Shown here piece by piece: positions 1 through 6,916 of a stretch of 59,375 nt of DNA (its first letter is position 1; the number at the start of each line of letters is the position of its first letter). The stretch is from positions 1 through 59,375 of IMG/VR virus record IMGVR_UViG_3300025921_000017. One strand, given 5' to 3'. Made by a program: the position numbers and the translations under genes. This DNA is from a virus. A model generated the notes under the pieces. The model did not search any database and had not been told where the DNA came from. It saw nothing but the letters and a program-made list of their open reading frames with translations.

Positions 1-39
1 GCTAACCATTGTAAGGTAAACCCCTACCCAAGGAGAAAC

Positions 40-222
40 ATGTCGAAGTACAAGGTCACCGCTGTCTACACCCTCGAGTCTGACGCGACCGAAGAGGAGC
101 TCATTGAAGCCTTCGATCAGGACGTCGATGACACTGTGGACTGCGACCTGGGCGATTCTCAGGTGACGATCACCTACAAAATCGAAGAAGTCGATACAAC
201 CGTCGAGGTTCTCGAGTACTGA
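40..222 (+). CDS. small acidic protein, unknown function
   Basis: A 60-residue protein preceded by a strong AAGGAG site seven bases before the ATG. It is very rich in Asp and Glu, with alternating hydrophobic residues near the C-terminus (VTITYKIEEV), which suggests a small beta-containing fold. I do not recognise a family. It is the first gene of the plus-strand early region. Small acidic early phage proteins sometimes bind host proteins or mimic DNA, but nothing here shows that directly. Confidence 0.7.
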   Translation: MSKYKVTAVYTLESDATEEELIEAFDQDVDDTVDCDLGDSQVTITYKIEEVDTTVEVLEY

Positions 223-274
223 CCTCGCGATTCGGTACCACCATAAGGGTACCTGGACAAAGAAGGGACTACAG

Positions 275-748
275 TTGATCAAGAGAGAAATCAGAGAAAT
301 GTCCAGGACGGCGGTACTGAGTGTCCTGGCAGGGGTCCTGCTCCTGATCGTATGCCTTGTTGTCGGGGCGATGTTTGTCTTCGGATTCGGACTGTTTAGC
401 AACAGCACCGCCAACTTTCGAGGCAACGTCAATCAGACGAATCAGATTCAGGGCAACGGCTCCTATCGAATCGCTGCGTACGACCACTTCTATAATCTGT
501 GCGCTACTGTACAGACGGATGAAGGATCAATCGCAGCTGTTGCTGACGAGCTCAAGACAGCAACAGACCCACAACGCAAACTGGTGCTCGATGCGTCGCT
601 GACATCGCTACGAATCAAGCGGATTGACGACATCAACCAGTACAACGCTGACGCCAGAAAGGACAAGACGCTAGGTCAGTTCAAGGCGTCGAATCTTCCA
701 TATCCGCTCGACCCAACCCAGGAGAAAACTGTATGTACCGTCAACTGA
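275..748 (+). CDS. small membrane-anchored protein, LemA-like pattern
   Basis: A 157-residue protein with one clear N-terminal membrane helix (about residues 13-40, Leu/Val/Phe-rich), then an extracytoplasmic or cytoplasmic domain predicted mostly helical. The spaced pattern YDHFYN... INQYNADAR ... LPYPL recalls the YN and FP signatures of LemA-type coiled-coil proteins, but I would not assign that family. The start is TTG, chosen because AGAAGGGA lies just upstream; an in-frame ATG at 299 is possible. The next gene, a lipoprotein, overlaps its end by 16 bases, so the two are probably co-translated and may act together at the membrane. Confidence 0.75.
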   Translation: MIKREIREMSRTAVLSVLAGVLLLIVCLVVGAMFVFGFGLFSNSTANFRGNVNQTNQIQGNGSYRIAAYDHFYNLCATVQTDEGSIAAVADELKTATDPQRKLVLDASLTSLRIKRIDDINQYNADARKDKTLGQFKASNLPYPLDPTQEKTVCTVN

Positions 749-1326
749 TCGGTCTCCCCAGGAGATTCAGAAAGAGTACTGTCATTCTTGCTGTCATTCT
801 GACTTTCTTTGCATGCTCTGCGGAGAGCTGCAGTAGTGGCAGCAGCAAGGGCCAGAAGACCGACAGCGCTATCCAGAAGACGAACTACGACCAGCTCGTA
901 GCTCAGGACCCCGCGCACACCATGAGCGTGTCCCCGACTCGCAAGACGATCAATCGCTGGATCGACACCTGGGGCAAGGACCCCAACAAGTTGGCGTATG
1001 TGTACTTGCAGAACTCCAACGGTCAGCTGATTGGTTACTACGTATTCAAGGGGTTGCCGGTCTCTTACTGTACTGCGCTCACGCCGACGTACAGGTTCCA
1101 AGATCCTGGTGGCTCTGGTGATCGCTCGAATGCCATGGTGCCAGCGCCTTCAATCGACGGTGTGTTCTACTCAGGCGGTGAGTGTAATACCTACTACGGC
1201 TTCGACGCCACGTCTGGCGCGTACGTGGAATACACAGCTGGTCTCGGCATCAACGTACTGATCTACGACAAACCGCTCACGAACCATCCGAACGTCGAGA
1301 ACCTGGCTCCAGGCGGCGGCAAGTAA
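733..1326 (+). CDS. predicted lipoprotein
   Basis: A 197-residue exported protein. Basic N-terminus (RRFRK), a hydrophobic stretch at residues 17-26 and a lipobox ending FFAC with Cys28 predict lipidation and anchoring on the outer face of the membrane. The mature part has several Cys and many aromatic residues (YVYLQNSNGQLIGYYVF) and looks beta-rich. The ATG follows AGGAGAAAA and overlaps the upstream membrane-protein gene. Phage-encoded lipoproteins expressed early or in lysogens often change the cell surface or block superinfection; that is an inference from location only. Confidence 0.8.
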   Translation: MYRQLIGLPRRFRKSTVILAVILTFFACSAESCSSGSSKGQKTDSAIQKTNYDQLVAQDPAHTMSVSPTRKTINRWIDTWGKDPNKLAYVYLQNSNGQLIGYYVFKGLPVSYCTALTPTYRFQDPGGSGDRSNAMVPAPSIDGVFYSGGECNTYYGFDATSGAYVEYTAGLGINVLIYDKPLTNHPNVENLAPGGGK

Positions 1327-1334
1327 CGTCCGAG

Positions 1335-1362
1335 CAGGTGCGACGCCGACTCTCTGCACCTG
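1335..1362 (+). other. 7-bp stem hairpin after lipoprotein gene
   Basis: CAGGTGC at 1335-1341 pairs with GCACCTG at 1356-1362 across a 14-base loop, ten bases after the lipoprotein stop codon. It is followed by an A-run, not a T-run, so it is not a canonical intrinsic terminator on the plus strand; it may still slow or end transcription. Confidence 0.45.
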
Positions 1363-1383
1363 ATCAAAAAACATAGTCGGGGC

Positions 1384-1448
1384 ACGTTCGCCTGGGTGAA
1401 TGATCCACTCGGGAGGGTATTATCTCGGTTCGATTCCGAGCGGGCGTA
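1384..1448 (+). other. tRNA-like remnant with perfect T-arm
   Basis: 1424-1440 forms a perfect tRNA T-arm: a 5-bp stem CTCGG/CCGAG around the loop TTCGATT. The next seven bases (1441-1447) pair, with two G-T wobbles, with ACGTTCG at 1384-1390 as an acceptor stem would, and ATCC/GGGT could close an anticodon-like loop containing CTCGGGA. The D-arm is too short and lacks the GG of a D-loop, so this is not a functional tRNA by eye. It could be a decayed tRNA, an attachment-site remnant or coincidence. Confidence 0.3.
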
Positions 1449-1472
1449 CGGGAATCAAGAAGGAGAAGTGTA

Positions 1473-1724
1473 ATGAAGAAGTTTGCTGACGGTGTGTATG
1501 TGCGCTCCAAGCTTAAGTCTCGCGAGGGTCAAAGAGGGCGCGTCTATGCAGCTGGGGCGATTATGCACAGGTACACCGTTGGACCTGACGAGACGCTTGT
1601 TTTGTGGCTCATTGAAACGCCGAGTGATGGCGACTGGGCAGGCGATGTAGAGGTTGTCAAAACGCGCAACCTCGTAGAGATTCGCAAGGTCGTGACGGTT
1701 ACCTGGGTAGACGTGAAGCGATGA
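1473..1724 (+). CDS. conserved-looking small protein, unknown function
   Basis: An 83-residue basic protein with an AAGGAGAAG ribosome site. The pattern VYVRSKLKSREGQRGRVYAAG followed by a beta-rich second half (LVLWLIETPSDGDWAGDVEVVKTRNLVEI) suggests a small SH3-like or barrel fold of the kind found in small phage proteins. No catalytic motif is visible. Its stop overlaps the start of the next gene (ATGA), so translation is coupled. Confidence 0.7.
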   Translation: MKKFADGVYVRSKLKSREGQRGRVYAAGAIMHRYTVGPDETLVLWLIETPSDGDWAGDVEVVKTRNLVEIRKVVTVTWVDVKR

Positions 1725-1981
1725 CTGACCGGTTAACTCCAGAACAGCGTAGACAGTGGAAGGCTCGCCCAGTAGCTGCCGACCTGGATGCTTGTTATTC
1801 CGAGCGGCCTATAATCACAGAGCCTGCTATCGGTACGGTAGGTGAAGTTCTCGGTATTCTTGCACGTCGCATGCCTCGTCACGGTCGGTCTGGCCGTGTT
1901 AGATTAAGACGGGACGAGAAGTGCGAATACGTCGCATGGCTACGTTCTGAAGGACTACCTGTACCGGATAGGTATTTGTGA
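1721..1981 (+). CDS. hypothetical basic protein
   Basis: An 86-residue, Arg-rich protein starting in an ATGA overlap with the gene before. The C-terminal half (RMPRHGRSGRVRLRRDEKCEY) is strongly basic, consistent with nucleic-acid binding, though no known fold is recognised. It ends in a GTGATG overlap with the HNH endonuclease gene. Confidence 0.6.
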   Translation: MTDRLTPEQRRQWKARPVAADLDACYSERPIITEPAIGTVGEVLGILARRMPRHGRSGRVRLRRDEKCEYVAWLRSEGLPVPDRYL

Positions 1982-2550
1982 TGACTGATCTACTGGTTCC
2001 CGAATGGCTACAGACTCCACAGCCTTTGCCTATCGAACAGCGCGAAGGTAGCTTTCCCTTCGAACGTTTCTGGTCTAAAGTTGACAAGACTGAAGGCCGA
2101 GGACCGTGGGGTAACTGCTGGGAGTGGACTGAGACCTCTCGTTACCGAGGCGGCTATGGTGCTTTCTGGTGGGGTAGGACTCAGGTTGCACATCGTGTCG
2201 CCTGGGAGCACAAGTACGGCAAGATACCAGAGGGCTTTGTTCTTCTTCATCGTTGTGACAATCCGCCTTGCTGTAGAGTTGATCCAACTGGTCCGTTTGA
2301 AGATGACCACTTCTTTATCGGAACAGTCAAGGAAAACAATACAGACCGCGATTCCAAGAATCGAGGAATTGCGTTAACAGGAGAAGCAAACAGCATGGTA
2401 AAGTTAACAGCCGACCATGTCCGAGAGATACGCAGATTATCCAAATCCGGTATGCCGCAACAGAAGATCGCTGATCAGTTTTTTATAACGCAAGCCGCAG
2501 TTAGCAGGATTGTTCGACGCCAGACTTGGGCACACATTGACCCCTTGTAG
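1978..2550 (+). CDS. HNH homing-type endonuclease with C-terminal HTH
   Basis: A 190-residue DNA endonuclease. An HNH_3-type core is visible: CWEW at 47-50, AHRVAWE at 71-77, HRCDNPPCC at 91-99 (metal-binding His/Cys) and HFFIGT at 111-116 with KENNTDR. Residues 145-182 form a helix-turn-helix resembling intron-associated DNA-binding repeats (IRRLSKSGMPQQKIADQF...AAVSRIV). This two-part layout is typical of free-standing homing endonucleases that cut DNA and spread by recombination. The start is either GTG 1978 (overlapping the upstream stop) or ATG 1981. Confidence 0.9.
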   Translation: MMTDLLVPEWLQTPQPLPIEQREGSFPFERFWSKVDKTEGRGPWGNCWEWTETSRYRGGYGAFWWGRTQVAHRVAWEHKYGKIPEGFVLLHRCDNPPCCRVDPTGPFEDDHFFIGTVKENNTDRDSKNRGIALTGEANSMVKLTADHVREIRRLSKSGMPQQKIADQFFITQAAVSRIVRRQTWAHIDPL

Positions 2551-2553
2551 GGC

Positions 2554-2582
2554 TTGTGCTCGCGCTAGGATGGCACTAGACT
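2554..2582 (+). promoter_or_regulatory. predicted sigma70-type promoter
   Basis: TTGTGC (2554-2559) and TAGACT (2577-2582) are separated by 17 bases, a housekeeping-sigma spacing, in the gap just after the HNH gene and 65 bases before the next start codon. The -10 element resembles the one at 10325 (TAGGCT). Prediction by eye only. Confidence 0.5.
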
Positions 2583-2646
2583 AACCAGCGTTAATGATCC
2601 ACCGATTCGGCCACCACCAAGGCCTCATAACGACACAGGAGAAACC

Positions 2647-3075
2647 ATGACCGAAGCAGTGGTCGAACAGATCGACCTCGAGAAGTTCGAGGCCCTTGTC
2701 GACAAGAAGGTCAAGCTCACCTACGTTCTCGATGGCGAAGAGATCGTCGCCGAGGGCACCCTCATGGCGGTCGCGGCTGGTCGAGGGGCGATGTTCCGCA
2801 AGCGGGGCTCGCAGGCACCCCTCACGCTCACCGAAGACCAGCTTCGTGACGTGGAGTCGATCGCCGAAGCTCCCAAGAAGGTCACCGCCAAGAAGCTCAA
2901 GGCGGTCACTCTCGATGAAGCTCGGGCTCACCTCGCCGACCGGCACGGCTACACGCTCAAGTCAGTCAACGATGCAACACCCGAGCAGGCGATGCTGGCT
3001 CACCAGCAGATCGACCACACCGACCTCGGCCACACGCACGACGACGGAACAGCTCCAGCTGCTACGTCTGAGTAA
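2647..3075 (+). CDS. hypothetical protein, possibly capsid- or DNA-associated
   Basis: A 142-residue protein with an ACACAGGAGAAACC leader. The N-terminal half looks beta-rich (VKLTYVLDGEEIVAEGTLMAVAAG), like a small barrel; the middle has a Lys-rich segment (APKKVTAKKLKAVT); the end holds a His-rich stretch (HQQIDHTDLGHTHDD) that could bind metal. No family is recognised. It stands alone between a predicted promoter and a large hairpin, so it is probably a monocistronic, well-expressed unit; the high G+C third positions differ from those of the downstream genes. Confidence 0.75.
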   Translation: MTEAVVEQIDLEKFEALVDKKVKLTYVLDGEEIVAEGTLMAVAAGRGAMFRKRGSQAPLTLTEDQLRDVESIAEAPKKVTAKKLKAVTLDEARAHLADRHGYTLKSVNDATPEQAMLAHQQIDHTDLGHTHDDGTAPAATSE

Positions 3076-3168
3076 GACCACGGCAGTCCTTGAGTAATTC
3101 TCCGGGCTAAAGCGCTTTACCTCCAAGCGAAAAGTTCTACCTGCTAAACGGCGACGCACACAGCCAGT

Positions 3169-3190
3169 AATAAGGTAGCCAATAAGGTAG
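3169..3190. repeat. tandem direct repeat AATAAGGTAG x2
   Basis: AATAAGGTAG occurs at 3169-3178 and again at 3181-3190, a period of 12 bases (about one helical turn). It lies in a gene-free stretch of 238 bases (3076-3313) before a large hairpin. It could be a pair of protein-binding half sites. Confidence 0.6.
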
Positions 3191-3223
3191 ACAGCTGGTG
3201 AACGAACTCGGATTGCCTTCATG

Positions 3224-3278
3224 GCTGGTCCGGTGCATCGGGGCTCGCGCCCAGGAGCACTCGATGCGCCGGACCAGC
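3224..3278 (+). terminator. strong 17-bp stem with nested hairpin, probable terminator
   Basis: The arms at 3224-3240 and 3262-3278 pair over 17 bases with a single T-G wobble. Inside the loop, GGGC and GCCC (3241-3252) form a second hairpin. The element lies in the gap after the 142-residue gene. No T-run follows, as is common for actinobacterial-type terminators. It could alternatively be part of an origin or a structured RNA. Confidence 0.6.
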
Positions 3279-3313
3279 GCAAAACCCTAACCTCGTAGGG
3301 AGAACTGAACAAA

Positions 3314-3670
3314 ATGACTCATATTACCGATCACGAGCTTGAGTATATGGTTCGATGGGCTGCATCGAATGGAGCAACGATTCAACTTGAAGGCGAGGTT
3401 GGATTCGGCCGCGAATGCGTCGGCGTCTTGGTAGGCACGCACTATCCTGCCTACGACTGTTCAGAAATGGGCTTCAAGCCAGACGATGCTTACCACAAGC
3501 ATGACTGTTTGGCAGTGTTAGGACGTGGACCTAACGCTGAGCGCCAACTTTATGAGTGGATTCGCTGGATAGATGAGCACGACGGAAAGATAGTCGTCGT
3601 TGATAGAAAAGCAGATAACGCGATTGACTTACTTTTCCACGGAGTGACCCAGGCAAAGGTGGTCTTCTGA
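3314..3670 (+). CDS. hypothetical protein
   Basis: A 118-residue protein with an AGGGAG ribosome site 12 bases upstream. It has several His/Asp/Cys residues (DDAYHKHDC) and a mixed alpha/beta pattern (KIVVVDRKADNAIDLLFHG). No family is recognised. It opens a run of tightly packed genes: its TGA overlaps the next ATG (TGATG). Confidence 0.7.
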   Translation: MTHITDHELEYMVRWAASNGATIQLEGEVGFGRECVGVLVGTHYPAYDCSEMGFKPDDAYHKHDCLAVLGRGPNAERQLYEWIRWIDEHDGKIVVVDRKADNAIDLLFHGVTQAKVVF

Positions 3671-3867
3671 TGGCAAAGGTCAGGGTAGATACGACTCTTA
3701 CGATCGAGCTCTCTAGCGGTGATACGTATGCCATCACCGAGACAAAGACGACAATTGCTGGCGATAACCCTCGCTACCTAGGCGAGCATGTCTACTACGC
3801 CACAACAGAAATAGCAGAACGATTCCGACCTTCGGTTGAGGCTCGGTTCGGCAAGAAGCCCGAATAA
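3670..3867 (+). CDS. hypothetical small protein
   Basis: A 65-residue protein, start coupled to the previous stop (TGATG). The alternating pattern KVRVDTTLTIELSSGDTYAITETKTT predicts a beta-hairpin followed by a helix. No family is recognised. Its stop overlaps the next start (TAATG). Confidence 0.65.
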   Translation: MAKVRVDTTLTIELSSGDTYAITETKTTIAGDNPRYLGEHVYYATTEIAERFRPSVEARFGKKPE

Positions 3868-4553
3868 TGCCGATCAAGTACCTCCCGGAGTCTGACAATT
3901 ACTTGGTCACCTGTACTGTCCGACTCTGTTATGTGCATGTCTGCAAAGCAACACTCGAACTGGCTACTGAACATGAGCAAAATCACAAGTGTCCACAATC
4001 TAATGGGCAGACTCACTATTCCTGGGAAATTACTATGACACTGGTTGAGACGATGTGGGCGATTCTTGACAATGAGTTTGACAAGCTCATTGCGCTAAAT
4101 AGCGAACGAGACGGCAAGAATGACGATCTTAGGGCGTTCGCTCAACACCGATTGAGGGGCATGGCTGAGATGACTGCCCTCTATATGTCGCCTCACTTTC
4201 GTGATGCTGATGAGATTGCCCGCGAAGTAGTTCATCGTAAGCAGATGCGAGACGCTGGACAACCTTACGAGACTCCTGGTATTGGTTCTCGACGCTATGA
4301 GATGCCACGCTACGAGCCGAGCGCTGCTCATAAAGAAACTCAGACTAAGCGCGAGAGCATTCAGGAACTCAATGCGCGAAGTGTTTCGCGTACACACCAG
4401 CAGCCGAAGGCCAAGCCAACAGTTAAAATTGTTGGCATAGACGCTGAAACGAGGTCTGCTATCGCAGGGCTCAAGGGTTTTGCTGAGGCGAACGAAGTTG
4501 CAACCATCTACGGTGTAGCCGTAGAAGATGTGGAGACAATCTGGCAAAATTGA
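3867..4553 (+). CDS. hypothetical protein with C-terminal HTH-like segment
   Basis: A 228-residue protein coupled to the upstream gene (TAATG). Residues 1-50 contain Cys and His residues (TCTVRLCYVHVCKAT ... HEQNHKCP), a possible zinc-binding head. The middle is helical and charged. The last 40 residues (AIAGLKGFAEANEVATIYGV... VETIW) look like a helix-turn-helix in which YGVAVEDVETIW would be the recognition part. It could be a DNA-binding regulator. A consensus promoter begins just beyond its stop. Confidence 0.7.
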   Translation: MPIKYLPESDNYLVTCTVRLCYVHVCKATLELATEHEQNHKCPQSNGQTHYSWEITMTLVETMWAILDNEFDKLIALNSERDGKNDDLRAFAQHRLRGMAEMTALYMSPHFRDADEIAREVVHRKQMRDAGQPYETPGIGSRRYEMPRYEPSAAHKETQTKRESIQELNARSVSRTHQQPKAKPTVKIVGIDAETRSAIAGLKGFAEANEVATIYGVAVEDVETIWQN

Positions 4554-4556
4554 CGG

Positions 4557-4586
4557 TTGACACCCGATATAGTGTCATGCTATAAT
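4557..4586 (+). promoter_or_regulatory. near-perfect sigma70 promoter
   Basis: TTGACA (4557-4562) and TATAAT (4581-4586) match the bacterial housekeeping consensus at all twelve positions, with an 18-base spacer. Four bases separate the -10 hexamer from AGGACAGGAGGTG, the ribosome site of the next gene, so the leader is very short. Expected to drive the 4612-7678 gene run, including the integrase. Confidence 0.85.
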
Positions 4587-4611
4587 AAACAGGACAGGAG
4601 GTGTGCTGACA

Positions 4612-4815
4612 ATGGCTTCAAAGATAAGTACAGCGGCTAGAGCGCACACTCCTGCCGAACGCAAACTTCGTGATGCTGCCTTTGTGGTTTACCAGGAACA
4701 AACCGCAAAGGGAAAAACACCAGATCAAGCATGGGATAGGGTTACCGATTTCATAGACTGCAATCTGGTTGGACGGGTCTTGACGGACGAAGGAGCGCTC
4801 AGTGGTTGCACGTAA
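4612..4815 (+). CDS. hypothetical small basic protein
   Basis: A 67-residue protein; ATG 4612 is chosen because AGGACAGGAGGTG ends nine bases upstream (an in-frame GTG at 4603 lies inside that site). Mostly helical with several Lys/Arg (TPAERKLRDAAFVVYQEQTAKG). It is the first gene after the consensus promoter at 4557 and so probably one of the most strongly transcribed early genes. No family is recognised. Confidence 0.7.
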   Translation: MASKISTAARAHTPAERKLRDAAFVVYQEQTAKGKTPDQAWDRVTDFIDCNLVGRVLTDEGALSGCT

Positions 4816-5227
4816 GCCCAGGTTAGATGTGTGCTTCTTTTGTGACACATCTCCCTGCACCTGTGCGAAACCTGTCAAGAAGAGTCAACCAGCGACAGTG
4901 GAGACACAGGCTCCTGTCGTTGAAGAACCTGTATTTACCAAAGAGCAACCTCGTGTTGTTCGCAAAGTAAGTTCGCCTCCTCCTGCTGGTGTAGTTATCC
5001 CAGTAGCATCACCTCTAACTTCCACACCACCTCTAACTATCGTCCCTCCCGTTGTGAGAAAGGTTGAGCGACGACTTACAGACGATGAAATACTCGAGAT
5101 CGCAGCGATTCAGGTGTTCGCCAAGGTTGGATTAATCAGTACTACTGATAACCCACAGCTTGCAGATCTCATTACTATGAGACTTACGCCCCAAGAACGG
5201 GCAGTAGCCTGGAGGGCGAGACTGTGA
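4802..5227 (+). CDS. proline-rich protein with N-terminal zinc-binding Cys cluster
   Basis: A 141-residue protein starting with GTG after GAAGGAG. Residues 11-20 (CFFCDTSPCTC) form a dense Cys cluster, a likely zinc knuckle. A Pro/Val/Thr-rich linker (about 30-90) then leads to a helical tail (DDEILEIAAIQVFAKVGL). The layout suggests an adaptor that tethers a zinc module to a helical binding surface. Start and stop both overlap neighbours (GTGA at the 3' end). Confidence 0.65.
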   Translation: MVARKPRLDVCFFCDTSPCTCAKPVKKSQPATVETQAPVVEEPVFTKEQPRVVRKVSSPPPAGVVIPVASPLTSTPPLTIVPPVVRKVERRLTDDEILEIAAIQVFAKVGLISTTDNPQLADLITMRLTPQERAVAWRARL

Positions 5228-6099
5228 TCGTTGGAACAGACTACTTAGCTGGTGATGAAGCCCAGGGAAGCCTATGGTCTTGCTATGTTTCTTCTTCAGG
5301 TCACCTACATGTGTCGGCAACCGGACACACTGGTTCTGGCCATGCAAACATAGTTCTCGCCAACAATCAAGCGCTCGTCTGTCGCAAACACAGAGTAGAC
5401 GCTTCCGGCTCTTACTGGTGTGAGCATATCGAAACTGCAATTGCTCACCCTGCTCTCCTTGAAAATCTGACCCAAACTATTGGAAAGTCTACATTTGCCC
5501 TGCAGTTAAGAATCAAAGAAGATGTTTTTGCGTCAGTCATGTTTCATTCAGTTACCGAGGCTACTTACTCTGTTTCTGTAGCTGGACATAACGAGAATTC
5601 AATCGGTCTCGTTATGCCAGAGTACGAAGGATTGCTAGTTGTCAGAGAGATGGTAGTAAACCACTACGACGAGTGGACAGCTGCTTCCAAGACGATGTGC
5701 ACCTCGACTCAGCACTGGCGAGCGACTAACGCGGTGTTCGGTCTCAAAGACAAGGTTTGTCTCGACGCCGAGAAGATGTGCTACCCGTGCGCAGCTAGAA
5801 CAGCACAGGCAATGCGTCAGGTAGATGCACCAGAAACGCAAGACAACGGCTTTAGTACCTTGCCTCCTTCTACTCCAAAGAAGGTGCCACTAAGTCCATT
5901 TGCGGGCGGAAATCCTACAACGGTAGGGAGTACACGGTCTTCTGACGGTGCAGTATGGGATGGAACCTGCTGGGTTAATCACGGCAGAAGGAGTGATGTA
6001 AGTCTTCCCTTTAATCTAGGAAGCGCCTTTGCGTCAGCAGTTGATGAAGCTACCTGGTATGAGTTTCGACAGCACCTCGACGCCAAGGATCTCATCTAA
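5224..6099 (+). CDS. hypothetical protein with SWIM-like zinc motif
   Basis: A 291-residue protein with a GTG start in a GTGA overlap. Residues 53-68 (CRKH ... WCEHIE) resemble a SWIM zinc finger (CxCx(n)CxH in the family) with the second Cys replaced by His. A second cluster, C161, C181, C188 and C191 (CYPC), may bind another metal. Residues 240-258 (DGAVWDGTCWVNH) look like a small beta turn repeat. SWIM modules occur in DNA-processing and ubiquitin-type proteins; function here is unknown. The next gene starts in a TAATG overlap. Confidence 0.65.
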   Translation: MIVGTDYLAGDEAQGSLWSCYVSSSGHLHVSATGHTGSGHANIVLANNQALVCRKHRVDASGSYWCEHIETAIAHPALLENLTQTIGKSTFALQLRIKEDVFASVMFHSVTEATYSVSVAGHNENSIGLVMPEYEGLLVVREMVVNHYDEWTAASKTMCTSTQHWRATNAVFGLKDKVCLDAEKMCYPCAARTAQAMRQVDAPETQDNGFSTLPPSTPKKVPLSPFAGGNPTTVGSTRSSDGAVWDGTCWVNHGRRSDVSLPFNLGSAFASAVDEATWYEFRQHLDAKDLI

Positions 6100-6338
6100 T
6101 GCCTCGCAGGTTCAACTACCACTGTACGCGATGTGGCTATGTTCCGGAGGGAACAGAGTCTGAAGCAAAGGCTGCCCTCACTGCAAAGGTGATTATCTTC
6201 AAGGGTGTCGGATACGGAGGACGGACTTTACGATCTCGTGTAGTGGAGTGGCTGTGTAGCAAGTGTTTGATCGCGGACCCTGTCTGGAATACTGGAGATA
6301 GAACCTTCTTGGACCAGATAGCTAAGGATCGTGCCTGA
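6099..6338 (+). CDS. small zinc-ribbon protein
   Basis: A 79-residue protein with CTRCGY near residue 9 and CSKC near residue 53, the two knuckles of a zinc ribbon. Between them lies a basic, Gly-rich stretch. Such miniproteins usually bind nucleic acid or partner proteins. Coupled to both neighbours (TAATG and TGATG overlaps). Confidence 0.7.
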   Translation: MPRRFNYHCTRCGYVPEGTESEAKAALTAKVIIFKGVGYGGRTLRSRVVEWLCSKCLIADPVWNTGDRTFLDQIAKDRA

Positions 6339-6916
6339 TGGTTCTTAGAGGATCTCGTTCAGGTGCTGGATCAATTAGGGCTCGCAACCCTTACAACCGG
6401 GGAGATCGAACGAAGCGCGAACAGATAGCACCGCAGTGGGCGCGCTGGGTAACCACATTTCGCAACTTCTTGGTTCAGTTAATTACAGAAGAAGAGGTCG
6501 AAGGACAAGGTCCATCTGTAATCTTCTACGTTCCAATGTCGCACAATGGAGTCAGATTCGCATTTGACTTCACAGCACTAAGTCCAGATGAGCTAGACGC
6601 AGTCGAAGGTCTCCTCAAGAGTTGTATCGACCTCGCGCGTCCTATTGTCAAGCATCGAGATGGGAAGGCCAAACAAGATGCCGCAGACGGATACGATTCT
6701 AACCCTAGAGTCTATCGACCCCTTCCGACAGTCGTTGAACGTGCGTGGGCTAGGGGTCTCGACGGTCAAAGCTTACTCAACAGACGTACGGGTTTTCTTC
6801 CTCGAGATGCAGCTGACGTCGTTACCGACCACAGAGCTGGAGATTACGGCAGCCTCGTGGCTCAATCAGACGAGGAGGCCCACGCCGGGGTCGAGTCTGC
6901 CGGTAGTGGCTGCTAA
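6338..6916 (+). CDS. hypothetical protein, 3' end overlaps integrase gene
   Basis: A 192-residue reading frame coupled to the previous gene (TGATG). The first ~120 residues look like a normal protein: an Arg-rich start, then a beta/alpha part (GPSVIFYVPMSHNGVRFAFDF, then ALSPDELDAVEGLL). The last ~79 residues lie inside the integrase coding region in another frame and have a shadow-like composition. Either the protein really carries this tail, or a sequencing or natural frameshift removed an earlier stop. The integrase frame is +1 relative to this frame. Confidence 0.6.
   Translation: MVLRGSRSGAGSIRARNPYNRGDRTKREQIAPQWARWVTTFRNFLVQLITEEEVEGQGPSVIFYVPMSHNGVRFAFDFTALSPDELDAVEGLLKSCIDLARPIVKHRDGKAKQDAADGYDSNPRVYRPLPTVVERAWARGLDGQSLLNRRTGFLPRDAADVVTDHRAGDYGSLVAQSDEEAHAGVESAGSGC

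Noticed and set aside
234-252. GGTACC pair (inverted) upstream of the 275 gene
   Set aside because: Only six bases each and no promoter elements around; probably chance.
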